Below, piece by piece: positions 40,835 through 49,060 of a stretch of 64,000 nucleotides of DNA. The first letter of the stretch is position 1. Every line of letters starts with the position of its first letter. The position numbers were made by a program, and so were the translations under genes. The stretch is taken from NCBI RefSeq assembly GCF_001552135.1, contig NZ_BCQP01000042.1:1-64000 (forward strand), given 5' to 3'. The notes below the pieces were generated by a model. It was not told the DNA's origin, searched no databases, and saw only the letters and a list, made by a program, of their open reading frames with translations. This DNA comes from Actinomadura chibensis NBRC 106107 (GTDB taxonomy: Bacteria > Actinomycetota > Actinomycetes > Streptosporangiales > Streptosporangiaceae).

Positions 40835-42355
40835 ATGGCACAGGCACGTCTGCTCGGCAACCGCTACCGGCTCGACTCGGTGGTCGGCCGCGGCGGCATG
40901 GGCACCGTGTGGCGCGCCTTCGACGTCATGCTCGACCGCGAGGTCGCGGTCAAGGAGGTCCTGCTGCCGCCGGGCCTGTCCGACTCCGAGCGGCACGTCC
41001 TGTACGAGCGGACGTTCCGGGAGGCGCGGGCGTCGGCGCGGCTGAACCACTCCGGGGTGGTGACCGTCCACGACGTGGTCGAGGAGTCCGACCGCCCGTG
41101 GATCGTGATGGAGCTCGTCCTCGCGCCGTCCCTGCAGGACCTGCTGGAGCGCGGGCCGATGGAGCACCGCCGGGTCGCCGACATCGGGCTCCAGATGCTC
41201 GGGGCGCTGCGGCACGCGCACGAGAAGGGCATCCTGCACCGCGACGTCAAGCCCAGCAACGTGCTGATCACCGACACCGGGCGCGTGGTCCTCACCGACT
41301 TCGGCATCGCGCAGGTGGAGGGCGACGCGACGCTCACGCAGACCGGCCTGGTCATGGGCTCGCCCGCCTACATCCCGCCGGAGCGGGCGCAGGGCGAGCG
41401 CGCGGTGCCCGCGTCCGACCTGTGGTCGCTCGGCGCGACCCTGTACGCGGCCGTGGAGGGACGCTCCCCCTACGAGCGGTCGGACGCGATGGCGTCGCTG
41501 CAGGCCGCGCTGACCGAGCCCGTCCCGCCCGCGCGGAACGCGGGGCCGCTCGCCCGCGTCCTGGACGGCCTGCTCGCCCGCGAGCCGGTGAACCGGATGA
41601 CGGCGGCGCAGGCGAATCCCCTCCTCACGCGGGTCGCGACCCTCCCGCCGTCGCCGCCGGTCGGCGAGACGGTGGCGGACGAGCCGTCCGGCCGGTTCGC
41701 GCCCACGACCCGGACGGACGACGCGTCGGAGACCGTCCTCGACCCGGCCGACCTCGACTCGGTCACCCGGCGCGACCCCGGCGACCTCGACGGACCCGAG
41801 CCGGAGCCGGTGACGCGCCGCGACCCGGGCGAGCGGGAGCCGGTGACGCGGCGCGACCCCGGCCGGTTCCGGCAGCCGGACCAGAACGGCGTGCACGGGC
41901 GGAGCCCGCATCCGGCGCGGGACCCGCGTGACTCCGAGTCCCGGACGTTCCAGCAGACGGAGTGGGCGCCCCCGCCGTCCCAGCAGCCCCCGTCCCAGCA
42001 GCCCCCGTCCCAGCAGCCGCCGTCCCAGCAGCCGCCGTCGCGGCATCCGGCGCTCGGCCGCCCGCCGACGCAGCCGCCGAGCCAGCCGCCCGCCCTCCCG
42101 TCCGCTCCGCAGACGCCGCCGCCGTGGCAGCAGCCGCAGCAGTACGCGAACTGGCAGCAGCCGCCGCCCCCGTCGCCCGCCCACGGGGCGCAGAGCGCGG
42201 GGCACGGCGGGACGGAGCGCCGCCGGACGGTGCTGATCGTCACGATCGCGGTGGTCCTCGTCGTCGCGGCGGTGCTGGCGGGCGCGTTCATCCTGCGCGG
42301 CAAGCTCAAGAGCGGCGCGGCCGGAACGCCGCCCGCGATCACCGCCACCGCCTGA
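40835..42355 (+). CDS. Serine/threonine kinase 3 of the trio, no outer domain
   Basis: 506 residues. Kinase domain about 13-270 (VGRGGMGTVWRAFD, VAVKEVLLPPGL, HRDVKPSNV, DFGIAQVEGDATLTQTG, SPAYIPPERA). Then a long disordered stretch with RRDPG/REPVTRRDPG repeats and QQPPS tandem repeats. One membrane helix (TVLIVTIAVVLVVAAVLAGAFIL, about 463-485) follows, with only some 20 residues outside. Unlike kinases 1 and 2 it has no extracellular sensor, so it may act as a partner or be controlled by its juxtamembrane region. ATG at 40835 lies 22 nt after kinase 2. Confidence 0.87.
   Translation: MAQARLLGNRYRLDSVVGRGGMGTVWRAFDVMLDREVAVKEVLLPPGLSDSERHVLYERTFREARASARLNHSGVVTVHDVVEESDRPWIVMELVLAPSLQDLLERGPMEHRRVADIGLQMLGALRHAHEKGILHRDVKPSNVLITDTGRVVLTDFGIAQVEGDATLTQTGLVMGSPAYIPPERAQGERAVPASDLWSLGATLYAAVEGRSPYERSDAMASLQAALTEPVPPARNAGPLARVLDGLLAREPVNRMTAAQANPLLTRVATLPPSPPVGETVADEPSGRFAPTTRTDDASETVLDPADLDSVTRRDPGDLDGPEPEPVTRRDPGEREPVTRRDPGRFRQPDQNGVHGRSPHPARDPRDSESRTFQQTEWAPPPSQQPPSQQPPSQQPPSQQPPSRHPALGRPPTQPPSQPPALPSAPQTPPPWQQPQQYANWQQPPPPSPAHGAQSAGHGGTERRRTVLIVTIAVVLVVAAVLAGAFILRGKLKSGAAGTPPAITATA
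41975..42045 (+). repeat. 15-nt in-frame tandem repeat (QQPPS)
   Basis: Four to five copies of CAGCAGCCCCCGTCC with third-position changes, encoding QQPPS in the juxtamembrane linker of kinase 3. Copy number is likely unstable. Confidence 0.8.
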
Positions 42356-42379
42356 CAGCCACCGCCTGACCGCCGAGCG

Positions 42380-42991
42380 TCAGCCGCCGGGGGAGAGGGC
42401 GTCCAGGGCGAGCCGCAGGTCGGCGACGTGGCCGCCGAGGTCGGTGGCGGGCTCGCCGGAGTTCAGCCGGTCGACGTCGTCCTCGACGCGCTTGAGGCGT
42501 TCGTCGAGCGCGCCGAGCAGCCGGTCGCAGGCCGCCATGACCGACTCCCCGGCGCCCTCGGCGAGGGTCTGCCGCAGCAGCCGCGCCTGCCGCCTGAGCT
42601 GCAGGTTGCGCCGGTGCAGCTCGACGAACACCGACACCTTCGCGCGCAGCAGCCACGGGTCGAACGGCTTGGTCAGGTAGTCGACCGCGCCCGCCGCGTA
42701 GCCGCGGAACGCCTGCTCCCCGGCCTCGCCGCCGGCGGTGAGGAAGATGATCGGGACGTCCCGGGTGCGCGGCCTGGCCTTGATGTGCCCGGCCGTCTCG
42801 AACCCGTCCATCTCCGGCATCACGACGTCGAGCAGGATCAGCGCGAACTCGTCGTTCAGCAGTTCCTTCAGCGCGGCCTGGCCGGAGGTGACGGGCACGA
42901 CCTCGACCGGCAGGGCGTCCAGGACGGCGGCGAGGGCGGTCAGGTTCTCCGCGCGATCGTCGACGGCGAGGATCCTCGTGTCGTTCGGCAC
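42380..42991 (-). CDS. Stand-alone receiver-domain protein with coiled coil
   Basis: 203 residues. Receiver domain at 1-125: ILAVDDRAENLTAL (acidic pair), phosphoacceptor Asp in LILLDVVMPEMDGFE, IIFLTAGG with the conserved Thr, and YLTKPFDPWLL with the Lys. The C-terminal 75 residues are helical (VFVELHRRNLQLRRQARLLRQTLA ... LDERLKRVEDDVDRL). No DNA-binding or enzymatic output is present, so it may act by protein contacts or relay. GTG at 42991 has AAGGAG 6 nt upstream. Convergent with the kinase trio. Confidence 0.86.
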   Translation of the reverse strand: MPNDTRILAVDDRAENLTALAAVLDALPVEVVPVTSGQAALKELLNDEFALILLDVVMPEMDGFETAGHIKARPRTRDVPIIFLTAGGEAGEQAFRGYAAGAVDYLTKPFDPWLLRAKVSVFVELHRRNLQLRRQARLLRQTLAEGAGESVMAACDRLLGALDERLKRVEDDVDRLNSGEPATDLGGHVADLRLALDALSPGG

Positions 42992-43101
42992 CGGACTCCT
43001 TCGCGTCGATGACGGCCCGCCGCCGGATGCCCCGCGGCCCCGCCGTCCACCCTGCCACACCGATCGGACGACAACAGTGAATCGCCCCGGAGTAAGAATT
43101 A

Positions 43102-43809
43102 CTAGGGCAGCCAGCCCGGTTTGACCAGCCCCGACTCGTAGGCGAAGACGACGAGCTGCGCGCGGTCGCGCGCGCCGAGCTTCACCATCGTGCGGCTGAC
43201 GTGCGTCTTCGCGGTGGCCGGGCTCACCACCAGGCGCGCCGCGATCTCCTCGTTGGACAGGCCCTCCCCGACGAGCGCCATCACCTCCCGCTCACGCTCG
43301 GTGAGCGCGTTCAGCCGGGGCGACGGCGCGGGCTCCTTCGCCCGCGCCGCGAACTCGGCGATCAACTGCCTGGTCACGCTCGGGGACAGCAGCGCGTCGC
43401 CCTCCGCGACGGCCCGCACCGCGTGGAGCAGCTCGACCGGCTCGGTGTCCTTGACGAGGAACCCGCTGGCGCCGCCGCGCAGCGCCTCGAAGACGTACTC
43501 GTCCAACTCGAACGTGGTGAGGATCACGATCCGCACGCCGGACAGCCGGTCGTCCGACGCGATCCGCCGGGTCGCCTCAAGGCCGTCCAGGCCCGGCATC
43601 CGGATGTCCATGAGGATGACGTCGGGACGCAGCGACCGCGCCCGCTCGACGGCCTCCGCGCCGTCGCTGGCCTCGCCGACGACCTCGATGTCGGCCTGCG
43701 CGTCCAGCAGGGCGCGGAACCCGGCCCGGACGAGCACCTGGTCGTCGGCCAGCAGAACCCTGATCGGGGAGCCGTCGTCCCCGGCCGCCGACCCGTCGGA
43801 GTAGCGCAT
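43102..43809 (-). CDS. NarL/LuxR-type response regulator
   Basis: 235 residues. Receiver: IRVLLADDQVLVRAGFRALL, Asp in PDVILMDIRMPGLDG, VILTTFELDEYVFEALRGGASGFLVKD. Output: LNALTEREREVMALVGEGLSNEEIAARLVVSPATAKTHVSRTMVKLGARDRAQLVVFAYESGL, a standard LuxR helix-turn-helix. It should be phosphorylated by the kinase encoded just upstream. ATG at 43809 has GGAGGAC before it; a GTG at 43830 that overlaps the kinase stop is the alternative. Confidence 0.92.
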   Translation of the reverse strand: MRYSDGSAAGDDGSPIRVLLADDQVLVRAGFRALLDAQADIEVVGEASDGAEAVERARSLRPDVILMDIRMPGLDGLEATRRIASDDRLSGVRIVILTTFELDEYVFEALRGGASGFLVKDTEPVELLHAVRAVAEGDALLSPSVTRQLIAEFAARAKEPAPSPRLNALTEREREVMALVGEGLSNEEIAARLVVSPATAKTHVSRTMVKLGARDRAQLVVFAYESGLVKPGWLP

Positions 43810-43826
43810 GTCCCGTCCTCCCCGCC

Positions 43827-45140
43827 TCACCGCGCGCCGTTCGGCGCCTCGCCGCCGGATTCGCCGCCGGGTTCGTCGCCGAGGGGGAGTCGCGCCCGCA
43901 CCCGGAACCCGCCGCCCGGCCGCGGCCCGGCCTCGAACTCGCCGCCGAGCGCCGCCGCCCGCTCCCGCATGCCCCGGATGCCGGAGCCGGTGCCGTCCGG
44001 GTCGTCGTCCAGCAGGGACACCCCCCGGCCGTCGTCCTCGACCCGCACCTCGATGTCGTGTTCACCGTAGGCGATCCGGACGCGCGCCGTCACCGGCCCC
44101 GGCCCGGCATGGCGGCCCACGTTCGTCAGCGACTCCTGGACGATCCGGAACGCGGCGAGGTCGGCGCCCGAGTGCGGCGGCCGCCGCTCCCCGGTGACCT
44201 CGGCGTGCACCCGCAGCCCGGCCGAGCGGGCGCGGTCGAGCAGGTCGTCGAGCCGGTCGAGCCCGGCGGTGGGGGAGCGCGGCGCGGTCTCGCCCTCGGC
44301 CCGCAGCGCGCCGATCACCCCGCGCATCTCGGTCAGCGCCTCCTTGCTGGCGTCCTTGATCGCGGCGAGCGCGGTGCGGGCCTGCTCGGGGTTCTGGTCC
44401 ATGAGGTGCAGCGCCACGCCCGCCTGCACGTTGATCATCGAGATGTTGTGGGCGAGGACGTCGTGCAGCTCGCGGGCCATCCGCAGCCGCTCCTCGCTGG
44501 CCTCGCGGCGCTCCTTCTCGGCGCGGATCCGGGCGGCCTCCGCGGCCCGCTGCGCCCGCGTCCGGACGAGCTCCGACGTCACCAGCACGACCAGCGCCCA
44601 GCCGACGACGAACGTCACGTCGGTGAGGGTCGGCCGCTCCACCGGGAACACGCCGCCGTGGCCGCGCTCCCGCTCCGGGCCGCCGATCAGCGCGGTCAGC
44701 CCGAGGTAGGCGGCGAGGCCGAGGCCGGCGCCCGCCCAGGCGGCGAGCCGGTGCCCGGCGACGACGGCCGCCATCAGCGCGACGGCGAGGGAGAACGGCG
44801 CGGGCCCGTAGGTGTAGGCGCGCAGCAGGTAGAGGGCCGTCACGGCGGCGACGGCGCCGAGCGTGAACACCGGACGGCGGCGGCGCAGCAGCAGCAGCGC
44901 CGGACCGGCGAGCAGCAGGGCGAGGCCGAGCGGCCCGAGCTCGCGGTGGCCGACGTCGAGCCCGCCGGACCCGCCGGGCCCGCCGTCCGCCCAGGGCGGG
45001 CCGGACGACCCGTGCCCCGGCCCGCCGTGCTGCGCGCCCAGCGACCCGACGACCTGCACGAACGCGAGCAGCGCCGGCACGACCCACACCGGCCACGCGG
45101 ACGGGCGCGGCCAGTGCGGACGGACCGGTGAGGTGCTCAT
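43827..45140 (-). CDS. NarL-type sensor histidine kinase
   Basis: 437 residues. About six membrane helices in the first 185 residues (WPVWVVPALLAFVQVVGSLG, LLLAGPALLLL, FTLGAVAAVTALYLL and others), then a HisKA_3 dimerisation helix with the phospho-His in RMARELHDVLAHNISMI, and a HATPase domain (EVRVEDDGRGVSLL, GIRGMRERAAALGGEFEAG). The lack of a large outer loop suggests sensing inside the membrane. ATG at 45140 fits the family start. It is transcribed just ahead of its partner regulator. Confidence 0.9.
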   Translation of the reverse strand: MSTSPVRPHWPRPSAWPVWVVPALLAFVQVVGSLGAQHGGPGHGSSGPPWADGGPGGSGGLDVGHRELGPLGLALLLAGPALLLLRRRRPVFTLGAVAAVTALYLLRAYTYGPAPFSLAVALMAAVVAGHRLAAWAGAGLGLAAYLGLTALIGGPERERGHGGVFPVERPTLTDVTFVVGWALVVLVTSELVRTRAQRAAEAARIRAEKERREASEERLRMARELHDVLAHNISMINVQAGVALHLMDQNPEQARTALAAIKDASKEALTEMRGVIGALRAEGETAPRSPTAGLDRLDDLLDRARSAGLRVHAEVTGERRPPHSGADLAAFRIVQESLTNVGRHAGPGPVTARVRIAYGEHDIEVRVEDDGRGVSLLDDDPDGTGSGIRGMRERAAALGGEFEAGPRPGGGFRVRARLPLGDEPGGESGGEAPNGAR

Positions 45141-45198
45141 GCCTGCACGGTAGGACATCGGCCCCCGGCCCCGCGTCGGCCGCCGGGAGGCGGCGCCC

Positions 45199-46218
45199 CT
45201 ACTCCCTGGGAGGTAGCCGGAGCCGGTCGCCGAGCCGCCGCAGGACGTCGGAGAACTCCCCGCGGGACCGCGCGAGCGGGAGCGTCTCGGCGCGCATCGG
45301 CGGCCGGACGAGCGAGACGAACCGCCGCGCCTGCGCCGCCTCCGGGCCGTCCTGGTCGGCGGCGGCGAGCAGCCACACCGGCGGCGGCGGGACGTGCCGC
45401 AGCCGCCACGGCAGGTCGTCGCTCAGCCGCACCGCCTCGCTCCCGCCGTAGAGGGCGGGGTCGCCGCGCGGCTCGTCGAAGCGGGCGTCCAGGGTCGCGG
45501 CGGCGGTGAAGCGGTCGGAGTGCAGCATGGCGAGCCGGGCCGCGCACCGCCCGGCGGCCGGGCCGGCCCCGGCGACGCCCCAGCCGGCGCGGGTCGGCGG
45601 CACGCGGTAGGCGCCGGCGAGCGCGGCGGGCAGGTCGGCGGCGAGGAAGGTCTCGGCGAGCGGGCCGCCGGTGCGGCCGGGCACGTCCCGGCAGCGGCCG
45701 CCGGGCAGCCGCACCGCCACGTAGATCGTCGGCCGGGCGTCCGCGGGGATCGGCGGCGCGGCGGCGCCGTCGGTCAGGACGACGGCCACCGGCAGCGTCT
45801 CCGCGCCCGGCTCGAAGTAGCGCCTCGGCAGGTAGACGCGCGCCTTGTCGTCGATCCCGCTGCGCGCGCCGCGGACGTCCAGGACGTCCACCCGGCCGCC
45901 GCCGGAGCGCGTCTCGGTGCCGGTGCGCTTCGCGGGCGCGGCGCGCGGCCCCTGCACCTGGACGTGCGCCACCCGCGCGCCCTCGGGGGTGTTGCCGAGC
46001 AGGTCGTCCCAGGTCGGGTAGAACACGAAGTACCGGTTGGCGAGCAGGACGACCGACGCGGTCAGCGCGCACTGCGCGGCGAGCAGCAGCCCGGTCCGGG
46101 CGAGCACCGCGCGGGGGCCGGGCCCGGCGGCGCGCCGCCACAGGACGAGCGCGGCGCCGACGGCGACCGCCGCGAGCAGGCACACCGGGCCGATGAAGGC
46201 GACGCTCACGGGCTCCAT
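45199..46218 (-). CDS. Esterase-like membrane protein lacking catalytic residues
   Basis: 339 residues and a clear paralogue of the upstream gene: both have two N-terminal membrane helices, a FYPTWDDLLG/FYGSWSDLFS loop, a YLPRRYFEPG/YLPPQYFQSA entry and a conserved ARLAMLHSDRF block. Here the nucleophile elbow GYSTGG is replaced by GAGPAAG, with no Ser, and the C-terminal catalytic His region (SGGHNF in the paralogue) reads SRGEF. It therefore looks like a non-catalytic partner. It begins one base after the paralogue stop, so they are made together. Confidence 0.8.
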   Translation of the reverse strand: MEPVSVAFIGPVCLLAAVAVGAALVLWRRAAGPGPRAVLARTGLLLAAQCALTASVVLLANRYFVFYPTWDDLLGNTPEGARVAHVQVQGPRAAPAKRTGTETRSGGGRVDVLDVRGARSGIDDKARVYLPRRYFEPGAETLPVAVVLTDGAAAPPIPADARPTIYVAVRLPGGRCRDVPGRTGGPLAETFLAADLPAALAGAYRVPPTRAGWGVAGAGPAAGRCAARLAMLHSDRFTAAATLDARFDEPRGDPALYGGSEAVRLSDDLPWRLRHVPPPPVWLLAAADQDGPEAAQARRFVSLVRPPMRAETLPLARSRGEFSDVLRRLGDRLRLPPRE

Positions 46219-46219
46219 G

Positions 46220-47368
46220 TCACTCGCCCCGCAGACGCGCGCTCAGCCATCTGATCGACGGCGGGATGTACTTGCGGAAGGTCTTGAAGTTGTGGCCGCC
46301 GGACGGCAGCAGCAGCTCGTCCACGGTCAGCGGCGGCCGCGCGGCCCGCATGAACACCCGCGCCGACGGGAACGTCTTCTCGCCGACGTCCGCCGACGCG
46401 ATCAGCAGCGACACCGGCGGCGGGGGGAGGTTCCGCTCCCGCCAGATCAGGTTGCTGTTGCGCCGGACGGCCGGGCTGCCGCCGTACAGGTCGCGGGTCG
46501 TCGTGTCGAGCAGCGCGTGGAAGTGCCCGGCCATGGTGACCCCGGCGGAGAACCGGTCCGAGTGCAGCATGGCGAGCTTCGCGGCGCAGAAGCCGCCGGT
46601 CGAGTACCCGGCGACGCCCCAGCCGCTCCGGTCCCGCGCCACCCGGTAGGTCGCGGCGACCGCCTCGGGGACGTCCTGCGCGAAGAACGTCTCGACCTGC
46701 GGGCCGCCCGGCACGTCGGCGCACTCGGTGTCCCACCCGGCGACCACGGTCGGCCGTGCCATCACGTAGATCATCGGCTGGATCCGGTGCGCGGCCTGGG
46801 CCTGCGCCACGTCCTCGGGGATGTGCCCGCGCCTGATCCAGACGAGCCGGTCCGCCGCCGGGTACCCGGCGAGGAACAGCACGACGGGGAACCGCCGGGA
46901 CGCGTACGCCGACTGGAAGTACTGCGGCGGCAGGTACACGTACTCCTCCGCCGACAGCCCGGTGCGGACGCCCTGGACGACGACGCGCTCGACCTGCCCG
47001 TCCTTCGCGGGCGAGCGGTCGCCGCGCGAGCCCGGGGACAGGTCGGGGCGGGGCGTCCGGACGGTGATCCGCGAGCCGTCCCCGCCGGTCGTGCCCGCGT
47101 TGGGCGCCGGGGTCCCCGGCGGCCCGACGCCGCCGCCCGCCGCGCTGAACAGGTCCGACCAGGACCCGTAGAACAGGTAGTGCGCGTTCAACCCCGCGAC
47201 CAGCGCCAGCACCACGACGAGCTGGCATCCGGCGAGCATCGCCGCCCGCGCCGCCACCGCCCGTCCGCGCTTCGCGGCCGCCTTCGGCCAGACGGCCACG
47301 ACCGCGGCCATGCATCCGACCGCGGCTAAGGCCAGCAGGCCGAACGTCCCCCAGCTCGTCAGTCCCAC
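46220..47368 (-). CDS. Membrane-anchored esterase (PF00756-like)
   Basis: 382 residues. Two membrane helices at the N-terminus (TFGLLALAAVGCMAAVVAVW, AAMLAGCQLVVVLALVAGL), then an extracytoplasmic alpha/beta-hydrolase domain: YLPPQYFQSAYASRRFPVVLFLAGYP, nucleophile elbow VAGYSTGGFCAAKLAMLHSDRF, and SGGHNFKTFRKYIPPSIRWLSARL with the catalytic His. It is of the esterase D/mycolyltransferase-type family seen in actinomycetes. The substrate is unknown; a cell-wall ester or lipid is likely. Directly followed by the paralogue without catalytic residues. Confidence 0.85.
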   Translation of the reverse strand: MGLTSWGTFGLLALAAVGCMAAVVAVWPKAAAKRGRAVAARAAMLAGCQLVVVLALVAGLNAHYLFYGSWSDLFSAAGGGVGPPGTPAPNAGTTGGDGSRITVRTPRPDLSPGSRGDRSPAKDGQVERVVVQGVRTGLSAEEYVYLPPQYFQSAYASRRFPVVLFLAGYPAADRLVWIRRGHIPEDVAQAQAAHRIQPMIYVMARPTVVAGWDTECADVPGGPQVETFFAQDVPEAVAATYRVARDRSGWGVAGYSTGGFCAAKLAMLHSDRFSAGVTMAGHFHALLDTTTRDLYGGSPAVRRNSNLIWRERNLPPPPVSLLIASADVGEKTFPSARVFMRAARPPLTVDELLLPSGGHNFKTFRKYIPPSIRWLSARLRGE

Positions 47369-47401
47369 TCGAAGACCTACGGTGTTCGGGCCGGGCGGAG
47401 T

Positions 47402-48325
47402 TCAGGCCGTCCAGCGAATGGGTAGATGCTCGAACCCGTGCCGCGCGCTCGACCGCACCAGCACCGGCTCGCCCGCGAGCTGCGGCAGCCCGGGGCGTTC
47501 CAGCACCGCGTCGAGCAGGGCCCGCAGGTGCACCCGCGCCAGCCGCGCGCCGAGGCACGCGCGCTGCCCGAACCCGAAGCAGAGATGCGACCGGACGTCC
47601 CGCAGGAACCGCTCGGGGAGGAACTGCCGAGGTTCGGCGAAGACCTCGTCGTCGTGGTTCGCGGACACAAGCCAAAGCGTAACCCGCTCCCCGGCGAGCA
47701 GCGGCACGCCGCCGATCACGGTGCCGCGCTGCACGACCCGCCACACCTGGAGGACGGGCGTCCACCAGCGCAGCATCTCCTCGACGGCGCTGTCGACGAG
47801 GCCGTCGTCGAACCGCTGCTCGCGGAGCCGGGCGAACTGCGCGGGATGGCGGAGCAACGCGTACAGGCCCCCGGCGAGAGTGTTCCGCAGCGTCTCGGGA
47901 AGGTCGCCGACGACCTCGCCGACGAAGTCCACCGGCTCCTTGGACGGGACGCGCGCCAGCATCGCCCGCGCCGGGGGCTCCATGTCGATGAGCGCGGCGT
48001 CGTGGGCGTCGCCGGGCCCGCCGTCCGGGGAGTGGCCGCCGACGCCGGGGTCGGGGCGGGTCGCCGGGCCGTGCACGACGCCGTCGCCCTGCGGCGCGAA
48101 CAGCTCCGGGTGGACGAGCGCGTGCTGGACGTCCGCGTAGCGCAGCACCGCCCAGGAGCCGGGGCGTCCGGCGGCGCGGCCGTCCAGCCACACCACGGGC
48201 GTCCTGGCGCGGAGCCGCTCCAGCCGGTCGTGGGGGATGCCGCGGGCGTAGGTGTCCGCGCGGTCGAGCGCGCCCGCGTCGGTGATGGGCAGTGCGGTCG
48301 GCAGGACACCTCGCCGTTGAGGCAT
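47402..48325 (-). CDS. Cytochrome P450 with internal in-frame deletions
   Basis: 307 residues against about 400 for the family. The heme loop LCFGFGQRACLGARLAR, the ExxR helix (AVEEMLRWWTP) and SANHDDEVFAEPRQFLPERF are intact and of the CYP124/125/142 steroid-hydroxylase type. Two pieces are missing: after IDMEPP (part of helices C-E), and between VGDLP and ETLRNTLAGGLYALL. The second gap removes helices F-G and the first half of helix I, with only the ETLRN end of the usual GNETTRN left. It probably cannot work as a normal oxygenase, though the frame is open. ATG at 48325 follows GAGGAGG. Confidence 0.78.
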   Translation of the reverse strand: MPQRRGVLPTALPITDAGALDRADTYARGIPHDRLERLRARTPVVWLDGRAAGRPGSWAVLRYADVQHALVHPELFAPQGDGVVHGPATRPDPGVGGHSPDGGPGDAHDAALIDMEPPARAMLARVPSKEPVDFVGEVVGDLPETLRNTLAGGLYALLRHPAQFARLREQRFDDGLVDSAVEEMLRWWTPVLQVWRVVQRGTVIGGVPLLAGERVTLWLVSANHDDEVFAEPRQFLPERFLRDVRSHLCFGFGQRACLGARLARVHLRALLDAVLERPGLPQLAGEPVLVRSSARHGFEHLPIRWTA

Positions 48326-48360
48326 GGGCACCTCCTCTTCTAGGCGGACGCTAACGCGTC

Positions 48361-48393
48361 ACGGCCGAACCCTGAAGGGCCGGATTCGGCCGT
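48361..48393. terminator. Hairpin downstream of response regulator
   Basis: ACGGCCGAA (48361-48369) pairs with TTCGGCCGT (48385-48393), 9 bp perfect; an alternative inner stem GGCCG/CGGCC is also possible. It lies 20 nt beyond the regulator stop on the minus strand. Confidence 0.55.
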
Positions 48394-48412
48394 CCCATAC
48401 GGCGGGGCGGGG

Positions 48413-49060
48413 TCAACCCGCGAGCCACTCGCCCGTCTCGACGCTGACCAGCCCGTGCCTGGCCGCCTCGATCACCGCCTCGCGCTGCGAGTGCACGCCG
48501 AGCTTGCTCAGCACGCTCTGCACGTGGCTGCGCGCCGTGCTGCGCGTCACCCCCATCGCCTTCGCGAGCGCCTGCGTCGACTCGCCGCGCGCGAGCCGGG
48601 TGAGGACCTCGCGCTCGCGCGGGGTGAGGAACCGCGCGACCTGCTCGGCCTGGCTGCGCGGGCGGGCGCCGCCGCGCCGGGCCGCCTGGTCGACGACGAC
48701 CTCGCCGTCCTCGACGCGGCGCAGCACGGTGAGGATGTCGCGGGCCTGCTGGCCCTTGTGCGCGAACCCGCGCACGCCCGCGGCGACCCCGGCGTCCAGC
48801 ACCGGCTGCTCCAGGAAGCCGGTGAGGACGACGAACCGCGTGCCGGGCGCGGCGGCGCGCAGCCGCGGCATCCAGTCGAGCGCGGTGCCGGACGGGAACT
48901 GCAGGTCGATCAGGCAGACGTCCGGCCGCCGCGCGCGCAGCACCGGCAGCGCCTCCGCGGGCGAGTAGGTCACCGCGAGGACGCTGTGCCCGGCGTCGGC
49001 GAGGACGAGGGACAGCGACTCGGCGAAGACCGCGTGGTCGTCGCAGATGATCATTTTCAT
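48413..49060 (-). CDS. LuxR-type response regulator
   Basis: 215 residues. Receiver: MIICDDHAVFAESLSLVLADAG, Asp in PDVCLIDLQFPSGTALDW, FVVLTGF, GFAHKGQQARDIL. Output: ARFLTPREREVLTRLARGESTQALAKAMGVTRSTARSHVQSVLSKLGVHSQREAVIEAARHGLV, a LuxR helix-turn-helix. ATG at 49060 overlaps the upstream histidine kinase stop (ATGA), so the two form a pair. Target genes unknown. Confidence 0.92.
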   Translation of the reverse strand: MKMIICDDHAVFAESLSLVLADAGHSVLAVTYSPAEALPVLRARRPDVCLIDLQFPSGTALDWMPRLRAAAPGTRFVVLTGFLEQPVLDAGVAAGVRGFAHKGQQARDILTVLRRVEDGEVVVDQAARRGGARPRSQAEQVARFLTPREREVLTRLARGESTQALAKAMGVTRSTARSHVQSVLSKLGVHSQREAVIEAARHGLVSVETGEWLAG

